Shown: positions 45,753 through 55,364 of the stretch, one piece after another
Layout of the letters: the number at the start of each line of letters is the position of its first letter
Numbering within the stretch: the stretch's first letter is position 1
Source of the DNA: Blattabacterium cuenoti
GTDB lineage: Bacteria > Bacteroidota > Bacteroidia > Flavobacteriales > Blattabacteriaceae
Direction: 5' to 3'
Assembly: GCF_014252295.1 (NCBI RefSeq)
Contig: NZ_CP059215.1
Location: 124,001-188,000, forward strand
DNA length: 64,000 nucleotides
Translations under genes and position numbers: made by a program
Notes under the pieces: generated by a model
The model's database searches: none
What the model was told of the DNA's origin: nothing
The model's input: only the letters and a program-made list of their open reading frames with translations

Positions 45753-47300
45753 ATGAAAAAAGATTTAATTTTAATATTAGATTTTGGATCTCAATATAGT
45801 CATATGATTGCAAGAAGGATTAGAGATTTAAAAGTAGATACTTTTTTATGTGATTATAATATTTCCATATCCCATATTTTATCGATAAAACCTAAAGGAA
45901 TTATTTTATCAGGAGGCCCTTTTTCCGTTTATGATAATGAATCTCCATTAATTTCTAAGAATATTTTTCAATTGAATATTCCTATATTTGGAATTTGTTA
46001 TGGAATGCAACTCATTTCTTTTATTTTTGGAGGTAAAATTGAAAGGTCTAAATATAAAGAATATGGAAAGTCTAAGTTCATTATAGATCATTCCAATAAC
46101 AATTTATTTGATGGAATTCCAAAAGAATCCATTGTTTGGATGAGTCATTCTGATGAAATTAGAAACATTCCAAAAAAATTTAAAATTACAGGACATACCT
46201 CTTCTTGTAAGATCGCATCTTTCAGTCATATCAATAAAGATATTTATGCCGTGCAATTTCATCCAGAAGTAAAAAATACAGAATTTGGAATTTCTATATT
46301 GAAAAATTTTGTTTTTCATATTTGTAAGTGTACTCCAAACTGGGATTGGGATAATTTTGTACACAACGCAATAGATAAAATAAAAAAACGTGTAGAGAAA
46401 AAAAAGGTATTATTAGGTTTTTCTGGAGGAATAGATTCTTTGGTTACAGCTTATATCATTCATAATGCTATTGGAAATTCTTTGAATTGTATTTTTGTAG
46501 ATACAGGATTTCTTCTCAAGGAAGAAGAAGAAAGAATATCTTTTTTGTGCAAAAAAATGAATTTTCCCATTAAGATCATAGATGCTAAAAATCGTTTTTT
46601 GTCTAGATTAAATGGAGTTATAGATCCTGAAGTGAAGAGAAAAATTATAGGAGAAGAATTTATTTCTGTTTTCCAAGAAGAATCAGAAAAAATTAAAGAT
46701 ATTGAATTTTTAGCACAAGGTACTATTTATTCAGACATTATTGAATCTTCTTCAAAAGAGAACCAATTAAGTCATTCTATAAAATCTCATCATAATGTAG
46801 GTGGATTACCTTCTACTACATTTATGAAATTGAAACTTATTGAACCATTAAAAGAATTATTTAAAGACGAAGTAAGAAAAATAGGAAAAAAAATAGGATT
46901 ACCAGAAGAAATGTTACATCGTCATCCATTTCCTGGACCTGGATTAAGTATTCGAATAATTGGAGAAGTCAATGAAAAAAAAATTTCTATTTTAAGAAAA
47001 GCGGAAAGTATTCTTTTACAAGAATTAAAAAATTCCAACATTTATGATTCTGTTAGTCAAGCTTTCATTATTTTATTACCCGTTAAATCCGTAGGAGTAA
47101 TGGGAGATAGACGAACTTATGAACATTCTGCAGTATTACGTGTTATTAATACAGAAGATTTTATGACTGCTACTTTTTCGAATTTATCTTACGAATTTTT
47201 AGAAAAAATTTCAAATAGAATTGTTAATGAAGTTGATGGAATTAATAGAATGGTATATGATATAACCTCTAAGCCCCCATCTACTATTGAATGGGAATAA
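45753..47300 (+). CDS. guaA: GMP synthase (glutamine-hydrolysing)
   Basis: GuaA aminates XMP to GMP. The 515-residue protein has an N-terminal class I glutaminase (DFGSQYSHMIARRIRD, catalytic Cys in GICYGMQLIS, His/Glu in QFHPEVKNT), an ATP pyrophosphatase domain (LLGFSGGIDSLVTAYI) and the C-terminal dimerisation domain ending DITSKPPSTIEWE. It closes the purine block. guaB (IMP dehydrogenase) is not in the window. It ends 3 nt from the convergent accD stop. Confidence 0.97.
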   Translation: MKKDLILILDFGSQYSHMIARRIRDLKVDTFLCDYNISISHILSIKPKGIILSGGPFSVYDNESPLISKNIFQLNIPIFGICYGMQLISFIFGGKIERSKYKEYGKSKFIIDHSNNNLFDGIPKESIVWMSHSDEIRNIPKKFKITGHTSSCKIASFSHINKDIYAVQFHPEVKNTEFGISILKNFVFHICKCTPNWDWDNFVHNAIDKIKKRVEKKKVLLGFSGGIDSLVTAYIIHNAIGNSLNCIFVDTGFLLKEEEERISFLCKKMNFPIKIIDAKNRFLSRLNGVIDPEVKRKIIGEEFISVFQEESEKIKDIEFLAQGTIYSDIIESSSKENQLSHSIKSHHNVGGLPSTTFMKLKLIEPLKELFKDEVRKIGKKIGLPEEMLHRHPFPGPGLSIRIIGEVNEKKISILRKAESILLQELKNSNIYDSVSQAFIILLPVKSVGVMGDRRTYEHSAVLRVINTEDFMTATFSNLSYEFLEKISNRIVNEVDGINRMVYDITSKPPSTIEWE

Positions 47301-47303
47301 ATT

Positions 47304-48143
47304 TCACATCATCATAGAAATTAAATTAAATATATTTTGCTTCAATTCAGTTCTAGAAGAAATTAAATCTATAAATCCATGATCTATAAGAAACTCTGAT
47401 GTTTGAAATCCTTCTGGAAGATCTTTTCCAATTGTCTCCTTAATCACCCTAGGGCCAGCAAATCCAATAAGAGCTCCAGGCTCAGCTATATTAATATCTC
47501 CAAGTAATGCATAAGAAGCAGTAACACCTCCTGTAGTAGGATCTGTTAAAACAGAGATATAAGGAATTCTAGCATCACGCAATTGAGTTAATCTAGCAAT
47601 TGTCTTAGCCATTTGCATTAATGAAAAAGAAGATTCCATTATTCTTGCACCACCAGATTTGGAAATTAATATATATGGAAATTTTTTTTCTATACAATAT
47701 TTTATTGCTCTAGATATTTTTTCTCCTACTACAGATCCCATAGATCCTCCTATAAATGAAAAATCCATACAAGAGATCACTACATCAAGTCCTTTTATTT
47801 TTCCTATCCCTGTTCTAATAGCATCATATAAACTTGTTTTTTTTCTAGCTTCTCTGATTCTATCTGTATATTTTTTATAATCTTTCCATTTAATAGGATC
47901 TTTACTGATCATTTTTATATCCATTTCTGAAAAATTACCATTATCAAAAAGAATTTCAAAATATTCTTTGCTATGAATTCTTACATGATACCCGTCTTCT
48001 GGACTGACATAAGAATTCTTTTTTAATACTTCAGTATCTATAATTTTTCCGCTAGGAGTTCTGTACCATAGACCTTTTGGTAAGTCTTTTCTTTCGTCTA
48101 TAGACGTTAAAATATTCTTTTTTTTTCTCAAAAACCAAGACAT
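47304..48143 (-). CDS. accD: Acetyl-CoA carboxylase carboxyltransferase subunit beta
   Basis: AccD, with AccA, transfers the carboxyl group from biotin to acetyl-CoA. The 279-residue protein has the crotonase-like core with [53 protein letters not shown] and [19 protein letters not shown]. The N-terminal zinc-ribbon positions are YRTPSGKII and YVSPEDGYH instead of the CxxC pairs of E. coli AccD, so all four cysteines are absent. I recall similar sequences in flavobacteria, so this may be a lineage trait. The partner accA is outside the window. Confidence 0.95.
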   Translation of the reverse strand: MSWFLRKKKNILTSIDERKDLPKGLWYRTPSGKIIDTEVLKKNSYVSPEDGYHVRIHSKEYFEILFDNGNFSEMDIKMISKDPIKWKDYKKYTDRIREARKKTSLYDAIRTGIGKIKGLDVVISCMDFSFIGGSMGSVVGEKISRAIKYCIEKKFPYILISKSGGARIMESSFSLMQMAKTIARLTQLRDARIPYISVLTDPTTGGVTASYALLGDINIAEPGALIGFAGPRVIKETIGKDLPEGFQTSEFLIDHGFIDLISSRTELKQNIFNLISMMM

Positions 48144-48168
48144 GACTACTATATCCTTATATATACTA

Positions 48169-49236
48169 TTACAAAGTATTAATATTATTCATGAATTCAA
48201 AATATTTTTTGAGAAGAATTTTAAAAGATTTTTCTCCTTCTCTTAACCAAACTCTAGGATCATAATATTTTTTATTTGGAAGATGTTCTCCTTCTGGATT
48301 CCCTATTTGTTTTTTTAAATATTCTTCATTTTTCTTCATGTAATCTCGAACTCCACAAGTAAAAGCATATTGTAAATCTGTATCAACATTCATTTTGACA
48401 ACTCCATAACTGATAGCCTCTTGTATTTCTTTTTTGGAAGATCCTGATCCACCATGAAATACGAAAGAAACTGGTTTTTCTTTGGTATGAAATTTTTTTT
48501 GTATGTATTCCTGCGTATTTTTCAATATTTCGGGACGAAGAATTACGTTTCCAGGCCTATAAACTCCGTGTACATTTCCAAAAGAAGCAGCTATAATAAA
48601 ATTTTTGCTAATCTTAATTAACCTATCATAAGCGTAACTAACTTCTTTTGGTTGAGTGTATAGTTTATTATTTTCTATATTTGAATTATCTATTCCATCT
48701 TCTTCCCCTCCAGTTACACCCAATTCTATTTCAAGAAGAATCTTTTTTTTGTTCATTCTTTCAAAATATTTCTCACAAATACTAATGTTTTCTTTTAATG
48801 GTTCCTGAGAAAGATCTAACATATGTGAGCTGAATAACGTTTTTCCAAAACGATTATAATATTTCTCATTAGCTTCGATTAATCCGTTTATCCATGGAAG
48901 AAAAGGTTTAGAGCAATGATCTGTATGAAGAATAACTATTACTTTGTAATATGATGCTAATTCATGAATATGCATAGCGCAGGCTACAGATCCTTTTACT
49001 GCCGCTTGTTGTTCTTTATTACTTAATCCTTTTCCTGCATTGAAAATAGCTCCTCCATTAGATAGTTGAATAATAACAGGAGAGTTAACTGCTGCCGCAG
49101 TTTCCATAACAGCGTTTATACTATTAGATCCAATAACATTTACAGCAGGTATAGCAAAAACATTTTCCTTAGCATATTCAAATATTTCTAGAACAAGATC
49201 ACCAGTAGCCACTCCAAATGGGAATTTTTTAGACAT
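48169..49236 (-). CDS. fbaA: Fructose-bisphosphate aldolase class II
   Basis: This zinc enzyme joins dihydroxyacetone phosphate and glyceraldehyde-3-phosphate, or splits fructose-1,6-bisphosphate. The 355-residue protein has [19 protein letters not shown], the metal-binding [47 protein letters not shown] and [16 protein letters not shown], all typical of E. coli-type class IIA. It complements fbp for gluconeogenesis from glycerol. It lies 25 nt upstream of accD on the same strand, so the two may be co-transcribed. Confidence 0.97.
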   Translation of the reverse strand: MSKKFPFGVATGDLVLEIFEYAKENVFAIPAVNVIGSNSINAVMETAAAVNSPVIIQLSNGGAIFNAGKGLSNKEQQAAVKGSVACAMHIHELASYYKVIVILHTDHCSKPFLPWINGLIEANEKYYNRFGKTLFSSHMLDLSQEPLKENISICEKYFERMNKKKILLEIELGVTGGEEDGIDNSNIENNKLYTQPKEVSYAYDRLIKISKNFIIAASFGNVHGVYRPGNVILRPEILKNTQEYIQKKFHTKEKPVSFVFHGGSGSSKKEIQEAISYGVVKMNVDTDLQYAFTCGVRDYMKKNEEYLKKQIGNPEGEHLPNKKYYDPRVWLREGEKSFKILLKKYFEFMNNINTL

Positions 49237-49264
49237 GTATTTATTTATTTAATTTAAGGATAAA

Positions 49265-49272
49265 CAAATGTA
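49265..49272 (-). promoter_or_regulatory. Candidate -7 promoter element upstream of fbaA
   Basis: On the minus strand this reads TACATTTG, matching the Bacteroidetes TAnnTTTG consensus, 28 nt before the fbaA start. No good -33 TTG is seen. A chance match is possible. Confidence 0.3.
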
Positions 49273-49310
49273 AAAAAAGTATTAATAGGTTAGGTTATAA
49301 TTTATAGTTA

Positions 49311-49318
49311 TAGTTTTG
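49311..49318 (+). promoter_or_regulatory. Candidate -7 promoter element upstream of the addA-like helicase
   Basis: TAGTTTTG matches TAnnTTTG in the 126-bp divergent region, 44 nt before the helicase ATG. There is no convincing partner element at -33. The assignment is weak because the base composition makes such octamers frequent. Confidence 0.25.
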
Positions 49319-49362
49319 TTTCATCAGAGTAAAATATATGAAAAAATTTTTTTGCGTAAACT

Positions 49363-51948
49363 ATGCTTATTCCATCAACATTAAAGATATATAACGCTTC
49401 GGCAGGATCTGGGAAAACCTTCTTTTTAGTAAAAAATTATCTTTACGTTCTATTAAAAAGTCCTTATCCAGATGAATTTAAAAGAGTTTTAGCTTTGACT
49501 TTTACTAAAAAAGCTTCTGAAGAAATGAAAAAACGCATATTACAATGTTTTAAAGAGTTTTCAAATAAAAAAGTTAAAGAAGAATATTCTTCTTTGTTTG
49601 AAAATCTCACAAAAGATTTAAGATTATCAAAACATCAATTGTATGAACGTTCTAAAAAAATATTGTTTTCTATTTTACATGATTTTTCTTCTTTTTCTCA
49701 AAATACAAGTACAATAGATAAATTCACTTATAATATTGTTAGATCTTTTATTCTAAAAAAAGAAAAAAATTTGGAATTAGAAATGGATACTAACAGATTT
49801 CTATTGAATGTTGTAGAAAATCTATTATATAGATTAAAAGATTCAAAAAAATGGTCAAATATTTTAGTTCAATTTTCTCTGGAAAAATTAAAAAAAGGAA
49901 AAAACTGGGATGTAAGAAAAGAATTATTTAAAATAGCTAATCTTATGTTGAAAGAAAACAATTTTTTTCCAATAAAAGAAATTAAAAGTCATTCTTTAGA
50001 AGAATTCATACAATTAAAAAATTCTTTAATAAGAAGAACTCAAAAGTTTGAAAAACAATGCAATATACAAGGGGAAAAATTTTTTCTCTTTTTAAGAGAA
50101 ACTTCCATTGAAAAAAATTTATTTCTACATTCAGATTTACCAAGACTTTTCCGAAAATTTCAAACTAAAAATATATTTTTTAATCCTTTTAATGAACGTC
50201 TTGAAAAACACATTCAAAAAAGAGTTTTTTATTCTAAAAATTCTAGACAGAAAAATCAAAAAATATTAATAGAAAGAAATCAAGAGAATATTATTTCCTT
50301 ATATGAGGAAACAAAATCTATTTATAAAAAAAACATATCGTGTTATCTTTTAGATAAAATTCTTCTGAAGAATATCAATATACTATCGATAGTACATGAA
50401 ATAGAAAAAGAATTCAATTTTTTAAAAAACGAAAAAAAAATTTTTCTGAATGCTGAGTTAAATAAAATTCTTTATGAAAGAATTCTTCAAGAAAAATTTC
50501 CTATGATTTATGAAAAAATAGGAACGGAATACAAATATTATTTTATAGATGAATTTCAAGATATTTCATTTTTGCAATGGAGTAATATTAGAATTTTAGT
50601 TGAAAATGCATTATCTGAAAATGGATCAGCTATGATAGTAGGAGATCCGAAACAATCTATATATAGATGGAGAGGTGGTGATGCAAAACAATTTATTCAT
50701 TTAATTAATTATAAATCATTTTTTTATAAAAAAGACTTCAAAAGTTTAGACACAAATTTTCGTAGTTACGAGGAAATTGTAAAATTTAATAATTTATTTT
50801 ATCAGTCTATATCCAAAATTTTCCATTCAAATACTTATCGAAATATATATCAAAATTCAAAACAAAAAATATTTAAGAAGAATGGAGGATATGTAGAAAT
50901 AAATTTTCTAAAAAAAAAGGATAAGGACTACAAAGAATATATTTATTTTCAAGTAAAAAATAAGATTAAAAAATTATTGAAACAAAAATATGTTTTATCA
51001 GACATTGCTCTATTGGTTAGAAATAATAAAGAAGGCCACTTTTTATCTGAAAAACTTGTTGAAGATGGTATTAACGTAAACACTTCTGTTTCTTTATTAA
51101 TAAAAAATCATTTAGAAATACAAATAATCATAAATTTACTTTATGTCATTGCTAACCCTCATTGTTATCAAAAAAGAGTTTCTTTAATTTTTCTTTTATT
51201 AAAACATAAATTCATTCGTTCTAAAAAAAATCATCACGATTTTATTATGGAAATAATATTTTTACCATTAGATCTTTTTTTAACAAAAATTACATCAAAA
51301 AATTCATTATCATTAGATAAATTATATAATAAATCCATATACAACATTGCAGAAGAAATAATTGAAGTTTTTGGTTTGTTAAACAAACAAAACATTGCAT
51401 CTATTTATTCTTTTCTGGATTTGATTTATAGGTTTATGAGAAATTCAGAAAATTCTATTTTCGATTTTTTAAGTTATTGGGAATCTAAAAAAGAAAAAGA
51501 AAGCATTATGATTTCTGATCATAAAAATGCTATTCGTGTTATGACTATTCATAAATCTAAAGGATTGCAATTTCCTGTCGTTCTTCTTCCTTTTACTGAT
51601 TGGGATTTTTTTTCTAAAAAAAAAGAAGAAGGATGGATCGACGTTAATCCTTATTTATATAATGGATTGAATACTATTTACTTGAAAATAGAATCATATC
51701 TCCAACGAATAAAACATGATAAAAAAATACGTAACTTTTATGAAAGTTACCTATTAAACACTGCATTTGAAAATATCAATCTATTATACGTTGCTACTAC
51801 CCGTTCTATAGAACAATTGATATTATTTTCTAAACTAGAAAATGAAAAATCTGTCTCATTTTATATTAAAAATTTTCTTCGTGAAAGAAAAATATGGAAT
51901 GAACAAAAATATAAATATTGTTTTGGAAAGGAAAAAAAAAATTCTTAA
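49363..51948 (+). CDS. UvrD-family helicase, AddA/RecB-like, without nuclease domain
   Basis: This 861-residue superfamily 1A helicase has all helicase motifs: Walker A NASAGSGKTF (11-20), LTFTKKASEEM (Ia), FIDEFQDISFLQW (II), MIVGDPKQSIYRWRGGDAKQ (III), NFRSYEEIV (IV), IRVMTIHKSKGLQFPVVLLP (V) and NLLYVATTRSIEQL (VI). Bacteroidetes homologues of this exonuclease V beta-like protein usually continue about 150-200 residues into a PD-(D/E)XK nuclease. Here it stops shortly after motif VI. lipA begins 2 nt later on the other strand, so the missing part is deleted, not frameshifted. No AddB-like partner is in the window. Confidence 0.9.
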   Translation: MLIPSTLKIYNASAGSGKTFFLVKNYLYVLLKSPYPDEFKRVLALTFTKKASEEMKKRILQCFKEFSNKKVKEEYSSLFENLTKDLRLSKHQLYERSKKILFSILHDFSSFSQNTSTIDKFTYNIVRSFILKKEKNLELEMDTNRFLLNVVENLLYRLKDSKKWSNILVQFSLEKLKKGKNWDVRKELFKIANLMLKENNFFPIKEIKSHSLEEFIQLKNSLIRRTQKFEKQCNIQGEKFFLFLRETSIEKNLFLHSDLPRLFRKFQTKNIFFNPFNERLEKHIQKRVFYSKNSRQKNQKILIERNQENIISLYEETKSIYKKNISCYLLDKILLKNINILSIVHEIEKEFNFLKNEKKIFLNAELNKILYERILQEKFPMIYEKIGTEYKYYFIDEFQDISFLQWSNIRILVENALSENGSAMIVGDPKQSIYRWRGGDAKQFIHLINYKSFFYKKDFKSLDTNFRSYEEIVKFNNLFYQSISKIFHSNTYRNIYQNSKQKIFKKNGGYVEINFLKKKDKDYKEYIYFQVKNKIKKLLKQKYVLSDIALLVRNNKEGHFLSEKLVEDGINVNTSVSLLIKNHLEIQIIINLLYVIANPHCYQKRVSLIFLLLKHKFIRSKKNHHDFIMEIIFLPLDLFLTKITSKNSLSLDKLYNKSIYNIAEEIIEVFGLLNKQNIASIYSFLDLIYRFMRNSENSIFDFLSYWESKKEKESIMISDHKNAIRVMTIHKSKGLQFPVVLLPFTDWDFFSKKKEEGWIDVNPYLYNGLNTIYLKIESYLQRIKHDKKIRNFYESYLLNTAFENINLLYVATTRSIEQLILFSKLENEKSVSFYIKNFLRERKIWNEQKYKYCFGKEKKNS

Positions 51949-51950
51949 TG

Positions 51951-52805
51951 TCACTTTACATGTTTTTCTGCATGATAAGAAGATCTAACCAAAGGACCGC
52001 TTTCTACATATTTAAATCCCATTTTTAATCCAATTTCTTTCAATTCTTTGAATTGTTCTGGGAGAACAAAAAAACGGATAGGATAATGCTTTAAAGAAGG
52101 ACGTAAATATTGTCCCATTGTTAGAATATCTACTTTAGATTTTATCATATCTTTCATTGTTTCTATGATTTCTTCTTTTGTCTCTCCTAATCCTAACATA
52201 ATTCCTGTTTTTGTACGAATTTTATGATTTTTTTCTTTAATGTATTGTAGAACTTCAAGACTTCTATTGTATTTAGCTTGAATGCGTATTTCTTTTGTTA
52301 ATCTGAAAACTGTTTCCAGATTGTGAGAAATTACTTCTGGTTGAACATCAATAATTTTATCTATTATTTTTTTTTCTCCTTTAAAATCAGGGATTAAAGC
52401 TTCTATCGTTATATTTGAATTTAAATATCGTATTTCTTGTATAGTCTGTACCCATATAGAAGATCCCATATCCTTTAAATCGTCTCTATTAACAGAAGTT
52501 AATACAGCATGTTTTATATTTAATATTTTTATGGATTTCGCCACTTTTTTCGGTTCTTCCCAATCTACTTTTTCAGGACGACCCGTTTTTACTCCACAAA
52601 ATCTACAAGATCTTGTACAAATATTTCCCAATATCATAAAAGTAGCTACTCCTTTTTCCCAACATTCTCCTATATTAGGACAGCTCCCACTCTGACAAAT
52701 CGTATTTAATTTATGCAAAGAAACTAGTTTTTGTAGTTTATAATAATTTTTATTCATTGGTAATTTGACTTTGATCCATTTTGGTTTTTTGAAAAGAATA
52801 TTCAT
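51951..52805 (-). CDS. lipA: Lipoyl synthase
   Basis: LipA inserts sulfur into octanoyl groups on lipoyl domains, using two [4Fe-4S] clusters and SAM. The 284-residue protein has the auxiliary cluster motif CQSGSCPNIGECW, the radical SAM motif CTRSCRFCGVKTG and the C-terminal serine ligand in RSSYHAEKHV. I start at ATG 52805 (MNILFKKPKWIKV). The frame to 52841 would add an Ile-only run. Its product serves pyruvate and 2-oxoglutarate dehydrogenase complexes. Confidence 0.97.
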   Translation of the reverse strand: MNILFKKPKWIKVKLPMNKNYYKLQKLVSLHKLNTICQSGSCPNIGECWEKGVATFMILGNICTRSCRFCGVKTGRPEKVDWEEPKKVAKSIKILNIKHAVLTSVNRDDLKDMGSSIWVQTIQEIRYLNSNITIEALIPDFKGEKKIIDKIIDVQPEVISHNLETVFRLTKEIRIQAKYNRSLEVLQYIKEKNHKIRTKTGIMLGLGETKEEIIETMKDMIKSKVDILTMGQYLRPSLKHYPIRFFVLPEQFKELKEIGLKMGFKYVESGPLVRSSYHAEKHVK

Positions 52806-52887
52806 AATTATTTTAATTTTGTTTATTATAATAATAATCAATTTTTTTTGATAAATTTGTTGATATAGGGATTTTTTAACATGTAAT

Positions 52888-53991
52888 ATGGAAGTATTTG
52901 TAAAAAATATAGCTGAAAAATTAGAAAATTTAGCACCTGTAGAATATGCTGATTATTATGACAATGTTGGACTGATAGTAGGATCTTACCATCAAAAGGT
53001 AAGTAACATATTAATTACTTTAGATCTTACTGAAGAAGTTTTTTATGAATCCATTAAGAAAAAGTGCAATTTGATAATATCCTTTCATCCTGTTATTTTT
53101 AAACCAATAAAAAATTTAATTGGAAAAACATTTTCAGAAAGAGTTCTAATTCATGCATTAAAAAATGATGTATCTATTTATGTTATTCATACAAATTTAG
53201 ATTTCATATGGGAAGGAACTTCTGCCTATATATCGAAACTATTGAAAATTAATAAGGAAAGAGTTCTTATTCCAAAAAAAGGAACTATAAAAAAAATGAT
53301 CACTTATGTTCCAGTTCATTATGCAGAAAAAGTAAGAAATTCTTTATTTGAAGCAGGAGCCGGAAAAATTTCCAATTATAGTCATTGCAGTTATAATTTT
53401 GATGGACTAGGAAGTTATATGGGAAACGATAAAACAAACCCATTTTCTGGAAAAAAAGGAATTCTTTCTATGGAAAAAGAAACTTGTATTGGTGTTATTT
53501 TTCCATCTCATAAATTAGATCACGTAAAAGATGCTCTTTTTAAAAATCATCCTTATGAAGAAGTAGCTTACGAAATTTTCAATATTGAAAATATTAACCC
53601 TTACATAGGGTTAGGATTCATAGGAAGTATAGAAAAAGAGATGAACGAAGATGACTTTTTATTCTTCCTAAAAAAGGAAATGAATTTTTTTTGTATTCGT
53701 CATTCTCATTTTGTAGGAAAAAAAATCAAGAAAATAGCTATAGTAACAGGATCTGGACGTTTTGGAATAGAATATGCTATAAAAGAAGAAGCAGATGTTT
53801 TTATATCTTCTGATTTAAAATACCATGATTTTTTTAAATCTGAAAAAAAAATATTGATAGTAGATGTAGGTCATTATGAATCAGAAAAAATTTCTAAAAA
53901 TTTATTAAAATCTTTTTTAGACAAAAATTTTACTTCTATTTCTATTTATGAATCGAAGGTTAATACTAATCCAGTTAAATATTTTTATTGA
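52888..53991 (+). CDS. NIF3 family dinuclear metal-centre protein
   Basis: This 367-residue protein has two NIF3 halves around a central PII/CutA-like insert (about 130-235; KKMITYVPVHYAEKVRNSLFEAGAGKISNY). N-terminal features are YADYYDNVGLIVG and IHTNLDF; C-terminal features are FISSDLKYHDFF and DVGHYESEKISK, which hold metal ligands. The usual HH pair of the first half is FHP (IISFHPVIFKPIK), so one His ligand seems replaced by Phe. The biochemical role of the family is unsettled. It starts 82 nt from lipA and ends just before the coiled-coil gene. Confidence 0.92.
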   Translation: MEVFVKNIAEKLENLAPVEYADYYDNVGLIVGSYHQKVSNILITLDLTEEVFYESIKKKCNLIISFHPVIFKPIKNLIGKTFSERVLIHALKNDVSIYVIHTNLDFIWEGTSAYISKLLKINKERVLIPKKGTIKKMITYVPVHYAEKVRNSLFEAGAGKISNYSHCSYNFDGLGSYMGNDKTNPFSGKKGILSMEKETCIGVIFPSHKLDHVKDALFKNHPYEEVAYEIFNIENINPYIGLGFIGSIEKEMNEDDFLFFLKKEMNFFCIRHSHFVGKKIKKIAIVTGSGRFGIEYAIKEEADVFISSDLKYHDFFKSEKKILIVDVGHYESEKISKNLLKSFLDKNFTSISIYESKVNTNPVKYFY

Positions 53992-53999
53992 TATTATTT

Positions 54000-54791
54000 A
54001 TGTCCCGTAAAATACAAGAAGCTATCACAGTAGTAGATAAATTAAGAGCATTGTATAATCTTCAATTAATAGATTCTCGTATAGATGAAATACGAAAATT
54101 TCGAAGAAATGTTCCCATGGAAATAAAAAGTTTGGAAGAAGAATTAAATAAAATGAAAAAAAATATAGAAGATATCCGTGAAGATATTCTTTCTATAAAA
54201 GAAAATATAGATAAACAAAACAAAAATATTAAATCTTCAGAAAAATTAATTAAAAAATATGAAAAACAGAAAGATAATGTAAAAAATCATAAAGAATTAT
54301 ATTCTCTTGATAAAGAAATAGATTATCAAAAATTGGAGATTCAGTTATCCAAAAAAATAATCAAAGAATTGAATATAAAAATCAATAAAAGAAAAGATAT
54401 TCTAGAAAAAAAAGAAGATTTTTTGAAAAAAAAAGAAGAACATCTTTTTCACAAAAAGAAAGAATTGAAGAGTATTCTATTAGAAAATGACAAAGAAGAA
54501 AAAATACTTAGGGAGAAATCTTTATGTTTCTCTAAAAAAGTTGATAATAGTTTATTACAAATTTATAAAAAAATAAGAAGTGGAGTCAAAAATGGATTGG
54601 CTATTGCTCCAGTACAAAGAGGGGCTCCATTGGGATCTTATCTAGCAATAACACCTCAAAAATATTCAGAATTAATACAACGCAATAAACTTTTAATAGA
54701 TGAACACAGTGGAAGAATATTAATAGATTCTGAATTAGCTGAAGAAGAAGAGAAAAAATCTCTTGTTTTTTGTTCTAAAATAAAAAAATAA
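54000..54791 (+). CDS. Coiled-coil protein of the C4-type zinc-ribbon family, lacking the cysteines
   Basis: A 263-residue protein with a long charged coiled coil (about residues 20-185) and a small C-terminal domain. The C-terminal block GAPLGSYLAITPQ with LLIDEHSGRIL aligns with the zf-RING_7/DUF164 family, where the equivalents are GACGGC and CEHCGR, so all four zinc cysteines are replaced (P, S, D, S). It follows NIF3, a conserved neighbour in Bacteroidetes. Start ATG 54000 (MSRKIQEAITVVDKL) is preferred over TTG 53988. No defined function is known to me. Confidence 0.88.
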   Translation: MSRKIQEAITVVDKLRALYNLQLIDSRIDEIRKFRRNVPMEIKSLEEELNKMKKNIEDIREDILSIKENIDKQNKNIKSSEKLIKKYEKQKDNVKNHKELYSLDKEIDYQKLEIQLSKKIIKELNIKINKRKDILEKKEDFLKKKEEHLFHKKKELKSILLENDKEEKILREKSLCFSKKVDNSLLQIYKKIRSGVKNGLAIAPVQRGAPLGSYLAITPQKYSELIQRNKLLIDEHSGRILIDSELAEEEEKKSLVFCSKIKK

Positions 54792-54806
54792 TAAAATCAA
54801 TAAATT

Positions 54807-55364
54807 ATGGTATTAACTTACTCTTCTAGTGAAATTAAAATGCAAATAAAAGATTTTAACTTATTAGAAGTTTCTTCAGGGAAGAAAAAATCCATGAAAG
54901 ACTTTTTTTCGAGTAAAGCAACTGTAATTATGTTTATTTGTAATCATTGTCCGTATGTCAAACATATCAATGCAGAGTTAGTGCGTTTATCTAACGATTT
55001 TATTAAAAAAGGAGTTTCATTTTTAGCTATCAGCTCTAATGATGAAGAAAAATATCCAGAGGACTCTCCGGAAAACATGAAAAAAATACATCATAAATTA
55101 GCTTATCCTTTTCCTTATTTTTTTGATGAAAAACAAGATGTAGCTAGATATTATTGTGCAAAATGTACTCCAGAATTTTTCATTTTTTCTGGAAAAGGAA
55201 ATTTGTATTATCATGGTCAACTAGATGATTCTCGTCCTGATAATGACATACCAGTAACAGGGTTAGATGTAAGAAATGTATTAAAAAATATTTTGAAAGG
55301 AACGAATATAAATAGTCCAATTTCGAAATTAAGTTACGGATGTAATATCAAATGGAAAACATAA
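54807..55364 (+). CDS. Thioredoxin-like / AhpC-TSA family protein
   Basis: A 185-residue protein with a thioredoxin fold. FICNHCPYVKHINAEL holds a CxxC pair (CNHC) at the position of the redox active site. ISSNDEEKYPEDSPENM, DVARYYCAKCTPEFFIF and YHGQLDDSRP follow, as in the peroxiredoxin-like family next to NIF3 genes in Bacteroidetes. A second CxxC (CAKC) lies downstream. No signal peptide is visible, so it is probably cytoplasmic. The substrate is unknown. It overlaps the convergent DHH gene by 17 nt. Confidence 0.9.
   Translation: MVLTYSSSEIKMQIKDFNLLEVSSGKKKSMKDFFSSKATVIMFICNHCPYVKHINAELVRLSNDFIKKGVSFLAISSNDEEKYPEDSPENMKKIHHKLAYPFPYFFDEKQDVARYYCAKCTPEFFIFSGKGNLYYHGQLDDSRPDNDIPVTGLDVRNVLKNILKGTNINSPISKLSYGCNIKWKT

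Noticed and set aside
51900-51960. Helicase truncation caused by frameshift at the A10 tract 51932-51941
   Set aside because: No nuclease-like sequence exists in any frame downstream, because lipA begins 2 nt after the stop on the other strand. The domain is deleted, not frameshifted.
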